Shown piece after piece: positions 56,554 to 64,000 of a stretch of 64,000 nt of DNA. Source of the stretch: CAIKZJ01 sp964626015. GTDB lineage: Bacteria > Bacteroidota > Ignavibacteria > Tepidaquicellales > Tepidaquicellaceae. The notes beneath the pieces are model-generated. The model was not told the origin of the DNA, ran no database searches, and saw nothing but the letters and a program-made list of their open reading frames with translations. The stretch spans positions 1 to 64,000 of the forward strand of contig CAZVCC010000001.1 of assembly GCA_964626015.1 (NCBI GenBank). Direction: 5' to 3'. A program made the position numbers and the translations under genes. The first letter of the stretch is position 1; each line of letters begins with the position of its first letter.

Positions 56554-59121
56554 ATGAAAAAGAAATTTTCATTTTGCGTGTCAGTTTTTGTAATGATGCT
56601 TGTTCTCTCGGTCGCTGGATTTTCTGACGACAGGGGAATAACCGAAGTGCATTACACTTCATTAGGAAATGGGACTAACAATGTTTCATTCTTAAACCCA
56701 TATACTAATACTACCCAAACTACTTGGGCTGGTGTGATTCTTGGTAAAATTGACAATGGGGACATTTCAGGTTTCTATTGCATTGATATCAGGAATTATA
56801 TGGGTGGAGTAACTGAGATTTACAACGATTCGAGTTATTCAAAAGTCCCGATTAATTACATTCTGCTAAACTACATGCCGTATAAACCATATCCTTATGC
56901 CGGGGCGCATAGCGATATAAATATCGAAGCAGCAGCAGTACAGTGTGCAATCTGGCATTTTAGCGATAATGTAGATGCTAATACAATTAATATTTCTTCT
57001 GTTAAAACAAGAGCATTGCAAATCATTGCGGACGCAATAGCTCATCCTGATTTTGGTACTCCAATTAAAAACATTCAAATAATTCCGGTAAACGTTTTAC
57101 CGGACCCGCTCGTTCCGGCTGTATTAAAAGTTAAAGTTGTAAATGAGCTCGGAGTAGGTATTCCTAACGTCACTGTCTCACTATCTGCAACTACAGGTAA
57201 CTTAAGTACCTCTTCGCTTGTTACTGGTCCGGATGGTTTTACTTCGACCTTTACTGTAACGAAAAATACTTCTTTTGATACAAGGATTTCCGCGAGTTCG
57301 AATTATATAGTACTTTCTCCCGGTACAATTTTTATTCATAGCCTAAGTCCCGATGTAAAACAAAAAATTACCCTCGCTCAGGCAAAAAACGGTAATAAGA
57401 TTGATTTCTGTGAAATCACTTGGGATTCAACCAGCGGTGGTAACGGCGGAGGTCTTGAATCATCTTACGATCTGGGTGAATTATTGCTTCAAAGATACAT
57501 GAAAATTAGAAGCGGTCAAACAACTAAAATGCTCGCACAAACAGACTTTATGTTTGCTCCGAATTATTTGCTGCAGGATGTAATTCCTGTCAATGGTCCA
57601 TTTAATTCATTAGCAGTCGAAACTACCCCGTTTGATATTCTTGGAATTTCAAATGCAACTTCTGCTTTTGCATGTGATTATAAAGTTAACTCAAATAGAG
57701 TCGGAGCTGTTTTCGCTACAACTACAAATCCGCCCGATGTTTACAATCACACTAAAGCTACTTGCGACCGCTACTCGAAATACGAATTAATTGACCTTAA
57801 AGGTGTAAACCTTAATAGCAGAGATTTCTACATGGCAAAATTGCTTAATCCGAGAAAAAATGTAACAGATTATTCAATAACATTCAGCGTTTACGAAACA
57901 GTTACTGGATTTATCGTGGATAACAAATGGACCATTCAGGAACATCAGGTCCCTTCGGGTGCTGTCAATGTATATAATTTCCAGGCATGGGCGGGTACAG
58001 AATTTTCTGCAAAAGAAATCGTTACAAATATAATTTCAAAGCTAAATACTTTGAAACCTGTATCATACGTCGGTACACAGATAATTAATCCTGAAATTTA
58101 CATAAAGAAAGCAAGTTATGATAACGACGGAAAGTTAAGATTTAAATTTGCAAACAGCACTACAGTTGCTAAAACACTTCCGTTTACCGTAACTTATAGA
58201 CCTCAGCAGGGAATGCCCGAGCAAACATCAACTATTAATATAAACATTCAACCTGAAGTATCCGAAGTTGTCGTTCCTTTCGGTTATCTTTCAGGGGCAA
58301 ACATCACAATGAACTGTGAGAACGGCTTTAAAGATGCAGTATTTGTTGGTGGAGGTTTATACGCACCGTTTGCAGGTCCGAATAGCGTTATTAGCGGCTT
58401 TGAAAATATAGTCAATACAACTCCTCAGTTCCCGGCAGGTACAATGGCATTTACTGGTGGAGCAAGAATTTACGGTTATACAAACGATGTACTTTATATA
58501 GGAAGGTCTCTTGACGCAACATACGAGGGTATCAGCCTTACTAATTTCAACAAAATTAGATTCGAAGCAAAAGGTACTGGCGTTTTGACTATTCAGTTGG
58601 AAGCTTGGGCTAACAACCAGTATTATTATCCATACGTCAACATAAACCTTACAAGCGATTACTCAGTTCATGAAATTCCTCTTAGTAGTTTCATGATTAA
58701 TGGTTCACCTGCTGACTTAAGCGCAGTATCACTCGTATTATTTAAACAGGAAGTCTTGCATAATCCTTCAATGACATATTCCGATTTTTCTGTTAAGGGT
58801 GCAGGTATTATTCCGAGCACGGTCGGTATCTCTGGAGTTGAAACACAGGTAAAAGATTATGAACTATCACAAAATTACCCGAATCCGTTCAACCCGGTTA
58901 CTAACATTAATGTAAGTATTCCTAAAGAAGGATTTGTAACACTTAAAGTGTACAACATGCTTGGACAGGAAGTAGCTGTTCTTCTTAATGGGAATATGAA
59001 ACCCGTTAGTAATTTTAAAGTTACTTTCGACGGCAGTAAACTTCCAACCGGTGTATATGTATACAAGCTTTCGTCAACAGACGGAACCTCGTTAATTAAG
59101 AAAATGACATTAATAAAATAA
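56554..59121 (+). CDS. Thioester-domain adhesin-like T9SS cargo
   Basis: After a signal peptide (about 1-24) comes a thioester domain: Cys76 in SGFYCIDIRNY and Gln130 in EAAAVQCAIWHFSDN are the expected pair for an internal Cys-Gln thioester. A Big_1/invasin-like Ig domain follows (about 185-270: LKVKVVNELGVGIPNVTVSLSA in outline), then unassigned beta-rich domains and a T9SS sorting domain from about 770 (LSQNYPNPFNPVTNINVS). Thioester adhesins bond covalently to host or surface amines and are best known from Gram-positive pili. A near sigma-54-like site lies 34 bases upstream and a terminator follows. Confidence 0.82.
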   Translation: MKKKFSFCVSVFVMMLVLSVAGFSDDRGITEVHYTSLGNGTNNVSFLNPYTNTTQTTWAGVILGKIDNGDISGFYCIDIRNYMGGVTEIYNDSSYSKVPINYILLNYMPYKPYPYAGAHSDINIEAAAVQCAIWHFSDNVDANTINISSVKTRALQIIADAIAHPDFGTPIKNIQIIPVNVLPDPLVPAVLKVKVVNELGVGIPNVTVSLSATTGNLSTSSLVTGPDGFTSTFTVTKNTSFDTRISASSNYIVLSPGTIFIHSLSPDVKQKITLAQAKNGNKIDFCEITWDSTSGGNGGGLESSYDLGELLLQRYMKIRSGQTTKMLAQTDFMFAPNYLLQDVIPVNGPFNSLAVETTPFDILGISNATSAFACDYKVNSNRVGAVFATTTNPPDVYNHTKATCDRYSKYELIDLKGVNLNSRDFYMAKLLNPRKNVTDYSITFSVYETVTGFIVDNKWTIQEHQVPSGAVNVYNFQAWAGTEFSAKEIVTNIISKLNTLKPVSYVGTQIINPEIYIKKASYDNDGKLRFKFANSTTVAKTLPFTVTYRPQQGMPEQTSTININIQPEVSEVVVPFGYLSGANITMNCENGFKDAVFVGGGLYAPFAGPNSVISGFENIVNTTPQFPAGTMAFTGGARIYGYTNDVLYIGRSLDATYEGISLTNFNKIRFEAKGTGVLTIQLEAWANNQYYYPYVNINLTSDYSVHEIPLSSFMINGSPADLSAVSLVLFKQEVLHNPSMTYSDFSVKGAGIIPSTVGISGVETQVKDYELSQNYPNPFNPVTNINVSIPKEGFVTLKVYNMLGQEVAVLLNGNMKPVSNFKVTFDGSKLPTGVYVYKLSSTDGTSLIKKMTLIK

Positions 59122-59127
59122 ATTATT

Positions 59128-59155
59128 AGGGGCTGGCTTTCTGAAGCCAGCCCCT
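59128..59155 (+). terminator. Intrinsic terminator after the thioester adhesin gene
   Basis: A perfect, GC-rich 12-bp stem (AGGGGCTGGCTT / AAGCCAGCCCCT) has a 4-base loop and a short T tract. It lies six bases past the stop codon. Confidence 0.9.
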
Positions 59156-59196
59156 TTAAAGTGATTGAAGATTTTTGTTAAGTAAATTTATAAGAA

Positions 59197-61218
59197 ATGA
59201 AAAAAGATAGAATCATTAAAACAATGTGTCTTTTATTGCTGATTTTTTCAGCATTTACGGGCACTGCTTTGAGCCAGAATCTTGTAACTAAATACAAACA
59301 GGATAAGTATAAAATGCCTGTATTACCGGACATTAATAAAATGCTTGGTAATCCTAATACTAATCCTTTGAGTGTTATTAAACAGGATTTTATACTGACT
59401 CTCAGGGATAATGCATTAATGGATGCATCTAAGTTTTATCCTTCTCAGCCAAATCCTTATTTGCCTGAAGGTTATCCTGTTGTTATTATGGTTCATGGAT
59501 ATGGTGATAGAAAAGAAACACTTGAAGGATTGGCTTCTGCTCAGTCTCAGTATGGATATGTCGTCTATACTTACAGCGTCAGAGGGCAGGGAAATTCAAC
59601 AGGTCTGTCTAATCTTATCAGTAGAACTGAAGCTCAGGATTTAATTGAGTTTGTTGATTATGTCAAAAAAGACAAACAAACTACTGGTTCTGATACGAGT
59701 AAAGTGCTTATTATGGGTGGTTCTCAAGGTGGTATGCTTCCTTATATGGCTGCCTCAATGGGTATGAATGTTAGAGCAATTATCTCAGCCGTTGCTTCTC
59801 CCGATTTTGCATCAAGCTGGATTGAAAATGGTTCAATTAAAATGACTCTGCTTTGGACAATTGAATACACTCCGGATATTGCAAGGTATAATCCGCTGGT
59901 CGACAGAATGTCTGAATGGATTTATTCTAAGCAAAAAGATAAATGGGATAGTCTTTCAAGATGGTTACCGTTAAACAGAGATTTCTCCAATATTATTTCA
60001 AATAATCAAGTACCTATAGTTCTGGAGAATTCATGGCAGGATATGTTTTTTAATGCTCATGGAAACTTAAATGGAATTCCGGTAATGACAGCTCCATCAC
60101 GTTATTATTTTGGTGCAGTTATGGGTCACGGCGGTGATACATCTTGGGAGGAAGACCAGTGGCACATGAACTTCTTTAATGAATGGTTCTTCTACTGGCT
60201 GTTCGGTTATCAAAATAACATTCTCACTCGTCCTAAATTTCATTACGCTTATACAACCTTCCCGGTAAACGGTAACATGTGGTCTTTTAAGCACGACAGT
60301 TCAAGCGTCTGGCCGCCGCAAAATATTGCTAATTACCGTTTGTATTTCAATGCTAACAAGAAATTGAAAACAACCGTAAACAATAATCAGAATGCAACAA
60401 ATCCATTGAAAAACACTATCAAGAATTCGTACACTATGAAACAGATAGTTAACGATGAATTCGAAGGTACAAGATTTAAAAATAACTTTATTAAAGATTC
60501 AACAATTTACGAGTCTCCTGTGCTTAAGAACGGTATGAAAATGATAGGTACTCCGACATTGAGACTCGATTATGTATCAAATAAAGTAGTTGCACAGTTT
60601 AATTTTCAGATATTTGAAGTTAGCAGCTCAGGTGTGGCAAAGTTTGTTTCCAGCATTAATTTTACTGACAGAAATAACACCGCCAACGTTCGTAAACAGG
60701 TCACAATACCTGGAAATTCACATGCGCATATTTTCCAGCCGGGTAGTAAAATAAGAATCATTATGACGAATCTTGACAAACGTTGGAATTATCCGTTCCT
60801 TGGTCCAAACCCTTATGTTTTGCCTGTTATGACAAGTTTTACTAATAAGATTTATCTTAGTGCAAATTCTTACGTTGATTTCCCTGTAATAGGAACTGGT
60901 TCGATGAATCCGTTTGCACAAATAAATGAAGATGAAGATGAAGTCGCAGAAGTGTTTACTCTTAAGCAAAACTTCCCGAACCCGTTCAATCCGGTAACAA
61001 GTATTAGCTTTGTTTTGCCGGAAAACTTTGCGGGTAATGTTTCCTTAAAAGTATTCGACCTGTCAGGAAGACTCGTAAAATCATTATTGAACAGCAATAT
61101 GAACGGCGGTAATCATTCTGTTACATTCGATGGTTCACAGCTTTCAAGCGGTGTTTATTTCTATACGCTTAATGCAGGATCATTCTCCGACGTGAAACGA
61201 ATGATGCTCATTAAATAA
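59197..61218 (+). CDS. CocE/NonD-type (S15) hydrolase, T9SS cargo
   Basis: After a signal peptide (about 1-27, ALSQ), the alpha/beta-hydrolase domain has VIMVHGYGDRKE, the TYSVRGQGNSTG loop and nucleophile Ser176 in GGSQGGM, with candidate acid and histidine residues later (HGGDTSWEEDQWH). A PepX_C-like jelly roll follows (SKIRIIMTNLDKRW), as in X-Pro dipeptidyl-peptidases and cocaine esterases. The last 90 residues form a T9SS sorting domain (LKQNFPNPFNPVTSISF). It is probably a secreted peptidase or esterase; the substrate is unknown. It lies between two strong terminators, so it is a single-gene unit. Confidence 0.9.
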   Translation: MKKDRIIKTMCLLLLIFSAFTGTALSQNLVTKYKQDKYKMPVLPDINKMLGNPNTNPLSVIKQDFILTLRDNALMDASKFYPSQPNPYLPEGYPVVIMVHGYGDRKETLEGLASAQSQYGYVVYTYSVRGQGNSTGLSNLISRTEAQDLIEFVDYVKKDKQTTGSDTSKVLIMGGSQGGMLPYMAASMGMNVRAIISAVASPDFASSWIENGSIKMTLLWTIEYTPDIARYNPLVDRMSEWIYSKQKDKWDSLSRWLPLNRDFSNIISNNQVPIVLENSWQDMFFNAHGNLNGIPVMTAPSRYYFGAVMGHGGDTSWEEDQWHMNFFNEWFFYWLFGYQNNILTRPKFHYAYTTFPVNGNMWSFKHDSSSVWPPQNIANYRLYFNANKKLKTTVNNNQNATNPLKNTIKNSYTMKQIVNDEFEGTRFKNNFIKDSTIYESPVLKNGMKMIGTPTLRLDYVSNKVVAQFNFQIFEVSSSGVAKFVSSINFTDRNNTANVRKQVTIPGNSHAHIFQPGSKIRIIMTNLDKRWNYPFLGPNPYVLPVMTSFTNKIYLSANSYVDFPVIGTGSMNPFAQINEDEDEVAEVFTLKQNFPNPFNPVTSISFVLPENFAGNVSLKVFDLSGRLVKSLLNSNMNGGNHSVTFDGSQLSSGVYFYTLNAGSFSDVKRMMLIK

Positions 61219-61245
61219 CTCTGTAATAATAAATTCTCCATTCCG

Positions 61246-61271
61246 AAAGCGGCTTTCTTTTAAGCCGCTTT
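61246..61271 (+). terminator. Intrinsic terminator after the CocE-like gene
   Basis: A 10-bp perfect stem (AAAGCGGCTT / AAGCCGCTTT) has a 6-base loop and is followed by a run of T. Confidence 0.9.
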
Positions 61272-61351
61272 TTTTATTCCTGCTGTCATAACTTTATGAA
61301 TAGAATGTTCATTCTGTTTCATCTAAATTTAACAAACAAAATTTAAGCATA

Positions 61352-61900
61352 TTGAAGTATATTTTACTTTTAACGGTTCTTCTCATTCCTTCATTGTTTC
61401 GGCTTAATGCACAAACAAATTTTATTCCTGCAAAAGATTCAGTTAAAAGTGTTCAAAGAGCTCCCGGTAATGACTTCTCTTTAAATTTTAAGCTTACTTA
61501 TTACTACAAAGGTAATAACTATAGTTCATTGGGCGGAACTGCCGAATTTCAGTATAATGCAACTCGATTAACTTCTTTTATAATCTCGTTTATTCCATTA
61601 ATCAGTTTAAAGAAAAATAGTTCCGGTTCGAATAGTTCCGGATTTATATACAATCTATCCGCAGGGGCAAAGTTTTATCTCACAGATGTAACAGCTAAAC
61701 CTTATGTATCGGTAAATGTGGGTTTATACAGCGATAAATCTAAGCATAAGTATCTAACCTTGTACCCTGCAGCTGGAATGGATTATGAACTGGCACCGAA
61801 TGTTGGACTTAATCATGATGGAAAATTAAATCTTCATATCATAGGTATTTTCTCAAATTTAGCTTATATGTTTAGCAGCGGTATTAATTATAAAATTTAA
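61352..61900 (+). CDS. Small predicted outer-membrane beta-barrel protein
   Basis: The 182-residue protein has a signal peptide (ending LNAQ) and amphipathic strands ending in SSGINYKI, consistent with a small barrel of the OmpA/OMP-beta type. No specific family is recognised. The start is TTG. The prolyl aminopeptidase gene follows 14 bases later and may be co-transcribed. Confidence 0.65.
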   Translation: MKYILLLTVLLIPSLFRLNAQTNFIPAKDSVKSVQRAPGNDFSLNFKLTYYYKGNNYSSLGGTAEFQYNATRLTSFIISFIPLISLKKNSSGSNSSGFIYNLSAGAKFYLTDVTAKPYVSVNVGLYSDKSKHKYLTLYPAAGMDYELAPNVGLNHDGKLNLHIIGIFSNLAYMFSSGINYKI

Positions 61901-61914
61901 TTATTTCAAATAAC

Positions 61915-62859
61915 ATGCGTACACTAAAATTACATCCTTTAATAAAACCGTTTACCGAAGATTATCTTCAGGTAAGTGATTTTCATAAAATAAGATATGC
62001 ACTCTACGGTAATCCTAAAGGCAATCCTGTCTTCTTCCTGCATGGAGGTCCCGGTAGCGGAAGCGACGACGATGACGCACGCTGGTTCAATCCTAAGAAG
62101 TATTTGGTGGTCACTCACGACCAGCGCGGATGCGGTAAGAGCAAACCTTTCGGAGAGTTAAAAGAAAATAACACAAAGGAGTTAGTTGAAGATATCGAAA
62201 AGCTTCGTTTGCATCTTAACATTATAAATCCTATCTCAATTTTCGCTGGCTCATGGGGTTCAACACTTGCTTTATTGTATGCCCGGAAATATCCGCAAAA
62301 AGTAAAGCGAATGATTCTTCGTGGTATTTTCACTTGTACTTTTGAAGAACAGGATTACTTTTACAGAGCAGATGGCGCTGCAAGGTTTTCACCCGTGAAA
62401 TGGAATAATCTTGTTAGTGCTTTGCCAAAAGGCAAAGGTACTTTGCAGAAAAGAATTAATAATCTTTTCGAATCTTCCGATAAAAAGGGGAGAATGAAGT
62501 GGTGTCGTCTTCTCGCTGATTATGAATACAGTTTCTTCAACGTATCCAATGTTGATTTTGAAAAAGCAATGACCGATTTCGAAAAAGTATATACAGAAAT
62601 GCGCCTCAACATTTATTATCAGGCAAATAGATTCTTTCTCAAAGACAAGGAGATTCTTAAAAATATCAGCAAAATAAGAAAAATACCATTAACTATTATT
62701 CACGGTATGAATGACCTCGTCTGTCTTCCCGTTGCTGCATGGAATTTGCATAAACTCCTCCCACATTCCGAATTCCATCTAATACCCGAAGCCGGACATA
62801 CGTCATCGCATCCTAACATGCAGCAGGCTCTCCTTAAAGCCATCCGCAATTGGAAATAA
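61915..62859 (+). CDS. pip: Prolyl aminopeptidase
   Basis: The S33 alpha/beta hydrolase shows FFLHGGPGSGSDDDDARWFNP in order, THDQRGCGKSKPFGEL, and nucleophile Ser113 in AGSWGSTLALLYA. The acid is in HGMNDLVC and the histidine in EAGHTSSHP. It cleaves N-terminal proline from peptides in the cytosol (no signal peptide). At 314 residues its length is normal. Confidence 0.94.
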   Translation: MRTLKLHPLIKPFTEDYLQVSDFHKIRYALYGNPKGNPVFFLHGGPGSGSDDDDARWFNPKKYLVVTHDQRGCGKSKPFGELKENNTKELVEDIEKLRLHLNIINPISIFAGSWGSTLALLYARKYPQKVKRMILRGIFTCTFEEQDYFYRADGAARFSPVKWNNLVSALPKGKGTLQKRINNLFESSDKKGRMKWCRLLADYEYSFFNVSNVDFEKAMTDFEKVYTEMRLNIYYQANRFFLKDKEILKNISKIRKIPLTIIHGMNDLVCLPVAAWNLHKLLPHSEFHLIPEAGHTSSHPNMQQALLKAIRNWK

Positions 62860-62887
62860 AATCTTTGAAAAATATTTAGTTTGTATT

Positions 62888-63350
62888 CTATATCAGTGAG
62901 ATCATAAACTATCAGCTCTTTGTCGTGCGCTCTTTCTTAATCCGTGTTGATCAGTAATATCCGTGAAAATCCGCGTTCTATTTTTCTAAATCTCTATCAT
63001 TGTAAATCATAAATAATCAGTTTTTTGTTGTGCGTTCTTTTATCCGTGACTATCCGTCTAATCCGTGAAAATCCGCGTTCGATTTGTTTTTCTCTATCAG
63101 TGAATATCATAATTCATCAGTACTTTGTCGTGCGTTATTTCTAAATCCGTGACAATCCGCTCTATCCGTGACAATCCGTGTTCCATTATCTCTAAATCTC
63201 TATCAATGTAAATCATAAATAATCAGTTTTTTGTTGTGCGTTCTTTTATCCGTGACTATCCGTATAATCCGTGAAATTCCGCGTTCTATTTGTTTTTCTC
63301 TATCAGTGAATATCATAACTCATCAGTACTTTCAGTGTGCGTTCTTTGCT
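62888..63350. repeat. Tandem repeat array of about 103-bp units with a 206-bp higher-order period
   Basis: Five diverged units share the core 'TCTATCA.TG...ATCAT', then 'ATCAG', 'TTGTGCGTTCTTT' and several 'ATCCGTGA' words. The 'ATCA' anchors lie at 62892, 62996, 63096, 63202 and 63302, giving alternate spacings of 104/100/106/100. Units 2 and 4 differ at only a few positions over 100 bases, and units 3 and 5 resemble each other, so the real period is a dimer of about 206 bp. The last unit runs into the coding end of the NTPase gene. No conserved gene lies inside. Confidence 0.85.
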
Positions 63351-63978
63351 CTGTTCTTAAATCCATATCCACAACCACATAATCTCTTCCATCAAAATAT
63401 TCTTTAATTATCTCCACCACATCCTTCCTCACCGATATAACCAATTTTACATCATTCTGCCGTATTGCCCATCTCATCAAATCATACCATCCCTTCTTTT
63501 CCTTTTCCAGCAGCCCAATCTCATCAATGATTATTTTTTCATAAGTCTTCTTATCTGTATTAATTATCCTTTCCGCAATCAAACCGAAAATATCCTCATA
63601 AAAACCAAACCTTCCAAGCATTAAATCAGATTTATAATCAGTCCTGCACAATGGTATACTTTCATTCCCGCCAATTATTACTGCATCATATCCAATCCTC
63701 ACATCATTATCAAAAACCACTTTTGAATAAACACCCGCTGTTCTGTCATCTGTCATTTCTTCTATGTATGTAGTTTTTCCTTTACCCTGTGAACCGGTAA
63801 CAATAAATATTCTGTTCGTCATTGTCTTAAACCTTTCATGCCAGACATCCGTCAGATAAGTAAGCTCTCCTATAAACTTACCCGGATTAAGTATAGAGGT
63901 TATTCCTTTCGATGTATTAATAATCTCTGGCACTGCTGCAAAAGCAAGATTGAGTGCTTCCGAAAAGTTTTTATTCAA
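63313..63978 (-). CDS. THEP1-like P-loop NTPase
   Basis: A P-loop (VTGSQGKGKTTYIEE, about residues 60-74) is followed by an AGVYSKVVF...RIGYDAVIIGG segment and a Walker B-like IIIDEIGLLEKEKKGW, the order seen in THEP1 nucleoside-triphosphatases. The cellular role of that family is not settled. The start is TTG at 63978, overlapping a TGA in another frame (AATTGAA) that may be the stop of an upstream gene outside the window; the frame itself stays open to the window edge. The last 15 or so residues (TEQRTHTESTDEL) are encoded by the tandem repeat, so the original C-terminus has been replaced or extended. Confidence 0.75.
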   Translation of the reverse strand: MNKNFSEALNLAFAAVPEIINTSKGITSILNPGKFIGELTYLTDVWHERFKTMTNRIFIVTGSQGKGKTTYIEEMTDDRTAGVYSKVVFDNDVRIGYDAVIIGGNESIPLCRTDYKSDLMLGRFGFYEDIFGLIAERIINTDKKTYEKIIIDEIGLLEKEKKGWYDLMRWAIRQNDVKLVISVRKDVVEIIKEYFDGRDYVVVDMDLRTEQRTHTESTDEL

Positions 63979-64000
63979 TTTCCCGTGAAGAAAAGCCGTA

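Noticed and set aside
62888..63312. Repeat array considered as a CRISPR
   Set aside because: Repeats are about 100 bp, diverged and directly abutting, with no unique spacers and no cas genes nearby.

Overview
The window is a gene-dense, AT-rich bacterial chromosome segment. It carries about 42 protein genes and no rRNA, tRNA, insertion sequence, prophage or CRISPR array that I could find. It most likely comes from the Bacteroidota/Ignavibacteriota (former Chlorobi-Bacteroidetes) lineage, and an Ignavibacteria-like genome fits best. The reasons are the type IX secretion (T9SS) genes porU and porV, several secreted proteins ending in a C-terminal sorting domain with an N(Y/F)PNPFN(P/S) signature, an endonuclease-type MutL, and an acpP-fabF-rnc block. 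The assignment is inferred from protein content, not from a marker phylogeny.

Layout. 0.1-4.8 kb: a T9SS-cargo beta-propeller protein, then a leftward group (MerR regulator, ettA, a ComF-like phosphoribosyltransferase). 4.9-9.4 kb: a tightly overlapping rightward operon (amidohydrolase-fold lipoprotein, prmC, dtd, DUF2520 protein, outer-membrane protein). 9.4-31.4 kb: a long leftward stretch holding a glycosyltransferase, an M6-protease-like T9SS cargo, porV, porU, rnc-fabF-acpP, a lipoprotein, purL, an EI24 membrane protein, a patatin-Omp85 protein, a sodium symporter, an M29-like aminopeptidase and an RlpA-SPOR protein. 32-42.7 kb: a Ycf48-like T9SS cargo, methylmalonyl-CoA mutase large subunit, a PNGase F-like secreted protein, a fatty-acid hydroxylase-family protein, mutL, ftsY and an acyl-CoA dehydrogenase. 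42.9-50.5 kb: a very large propeller sensor kinase, an RsbRD-N-like protein, tsaD, a secreted amidotransferase-fold protein and a BtuF-like binding protein. 50.5-56.4 kb: an exopolysaccharide locus. 56.5-62.9 kb: two more T9SS cargoes (a thioester-domain adhesin and a CocE/NonD-type hydrolase), a small barrel and a prolyl aminopeptidase. 62.9-63.98 kb: a tandem repeat array running into the 3' end of a THEP1-like NTPase gene.

The most unusual locus is 50.5-56.4 kb. It resembles the NfrA/NfrB/WecB polysaccharide pathway (the phage N4 glycan receptor pathway of E. coli): a TPR plus outer-membrane barrel protein, an NfrB-like family 2 glycosyltransferase and a UDP-GlcNAc 2-epimerase. Here the glycosyltransferase is split. 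The nucleotide-binding half (DAED) and the catalytic half (TED, QxxRW) lie in two genes separated by about 1.9 kb of inserted coding sequence. That insert adds a transmembrane-SPOR module, a small paralogous membrane protein and a long coiled coil. The locus is preceded by a textbook sigma-54 promoter and an upstream repeated operator-like site.

Other points worth attention are two apparent pseudoenzymes with intact folds (an amidohydrolase lacking every metal ligand, and an M6 protease whose HExxH is GSVGS), a GLPGLI-like/PNGase F fusion, a thioester adhesin exported by T9SS, and a UUCG-capped hairpin in the leader of the mutase gene. TTG start codons recur at genes coupled to an upstream stop codon.
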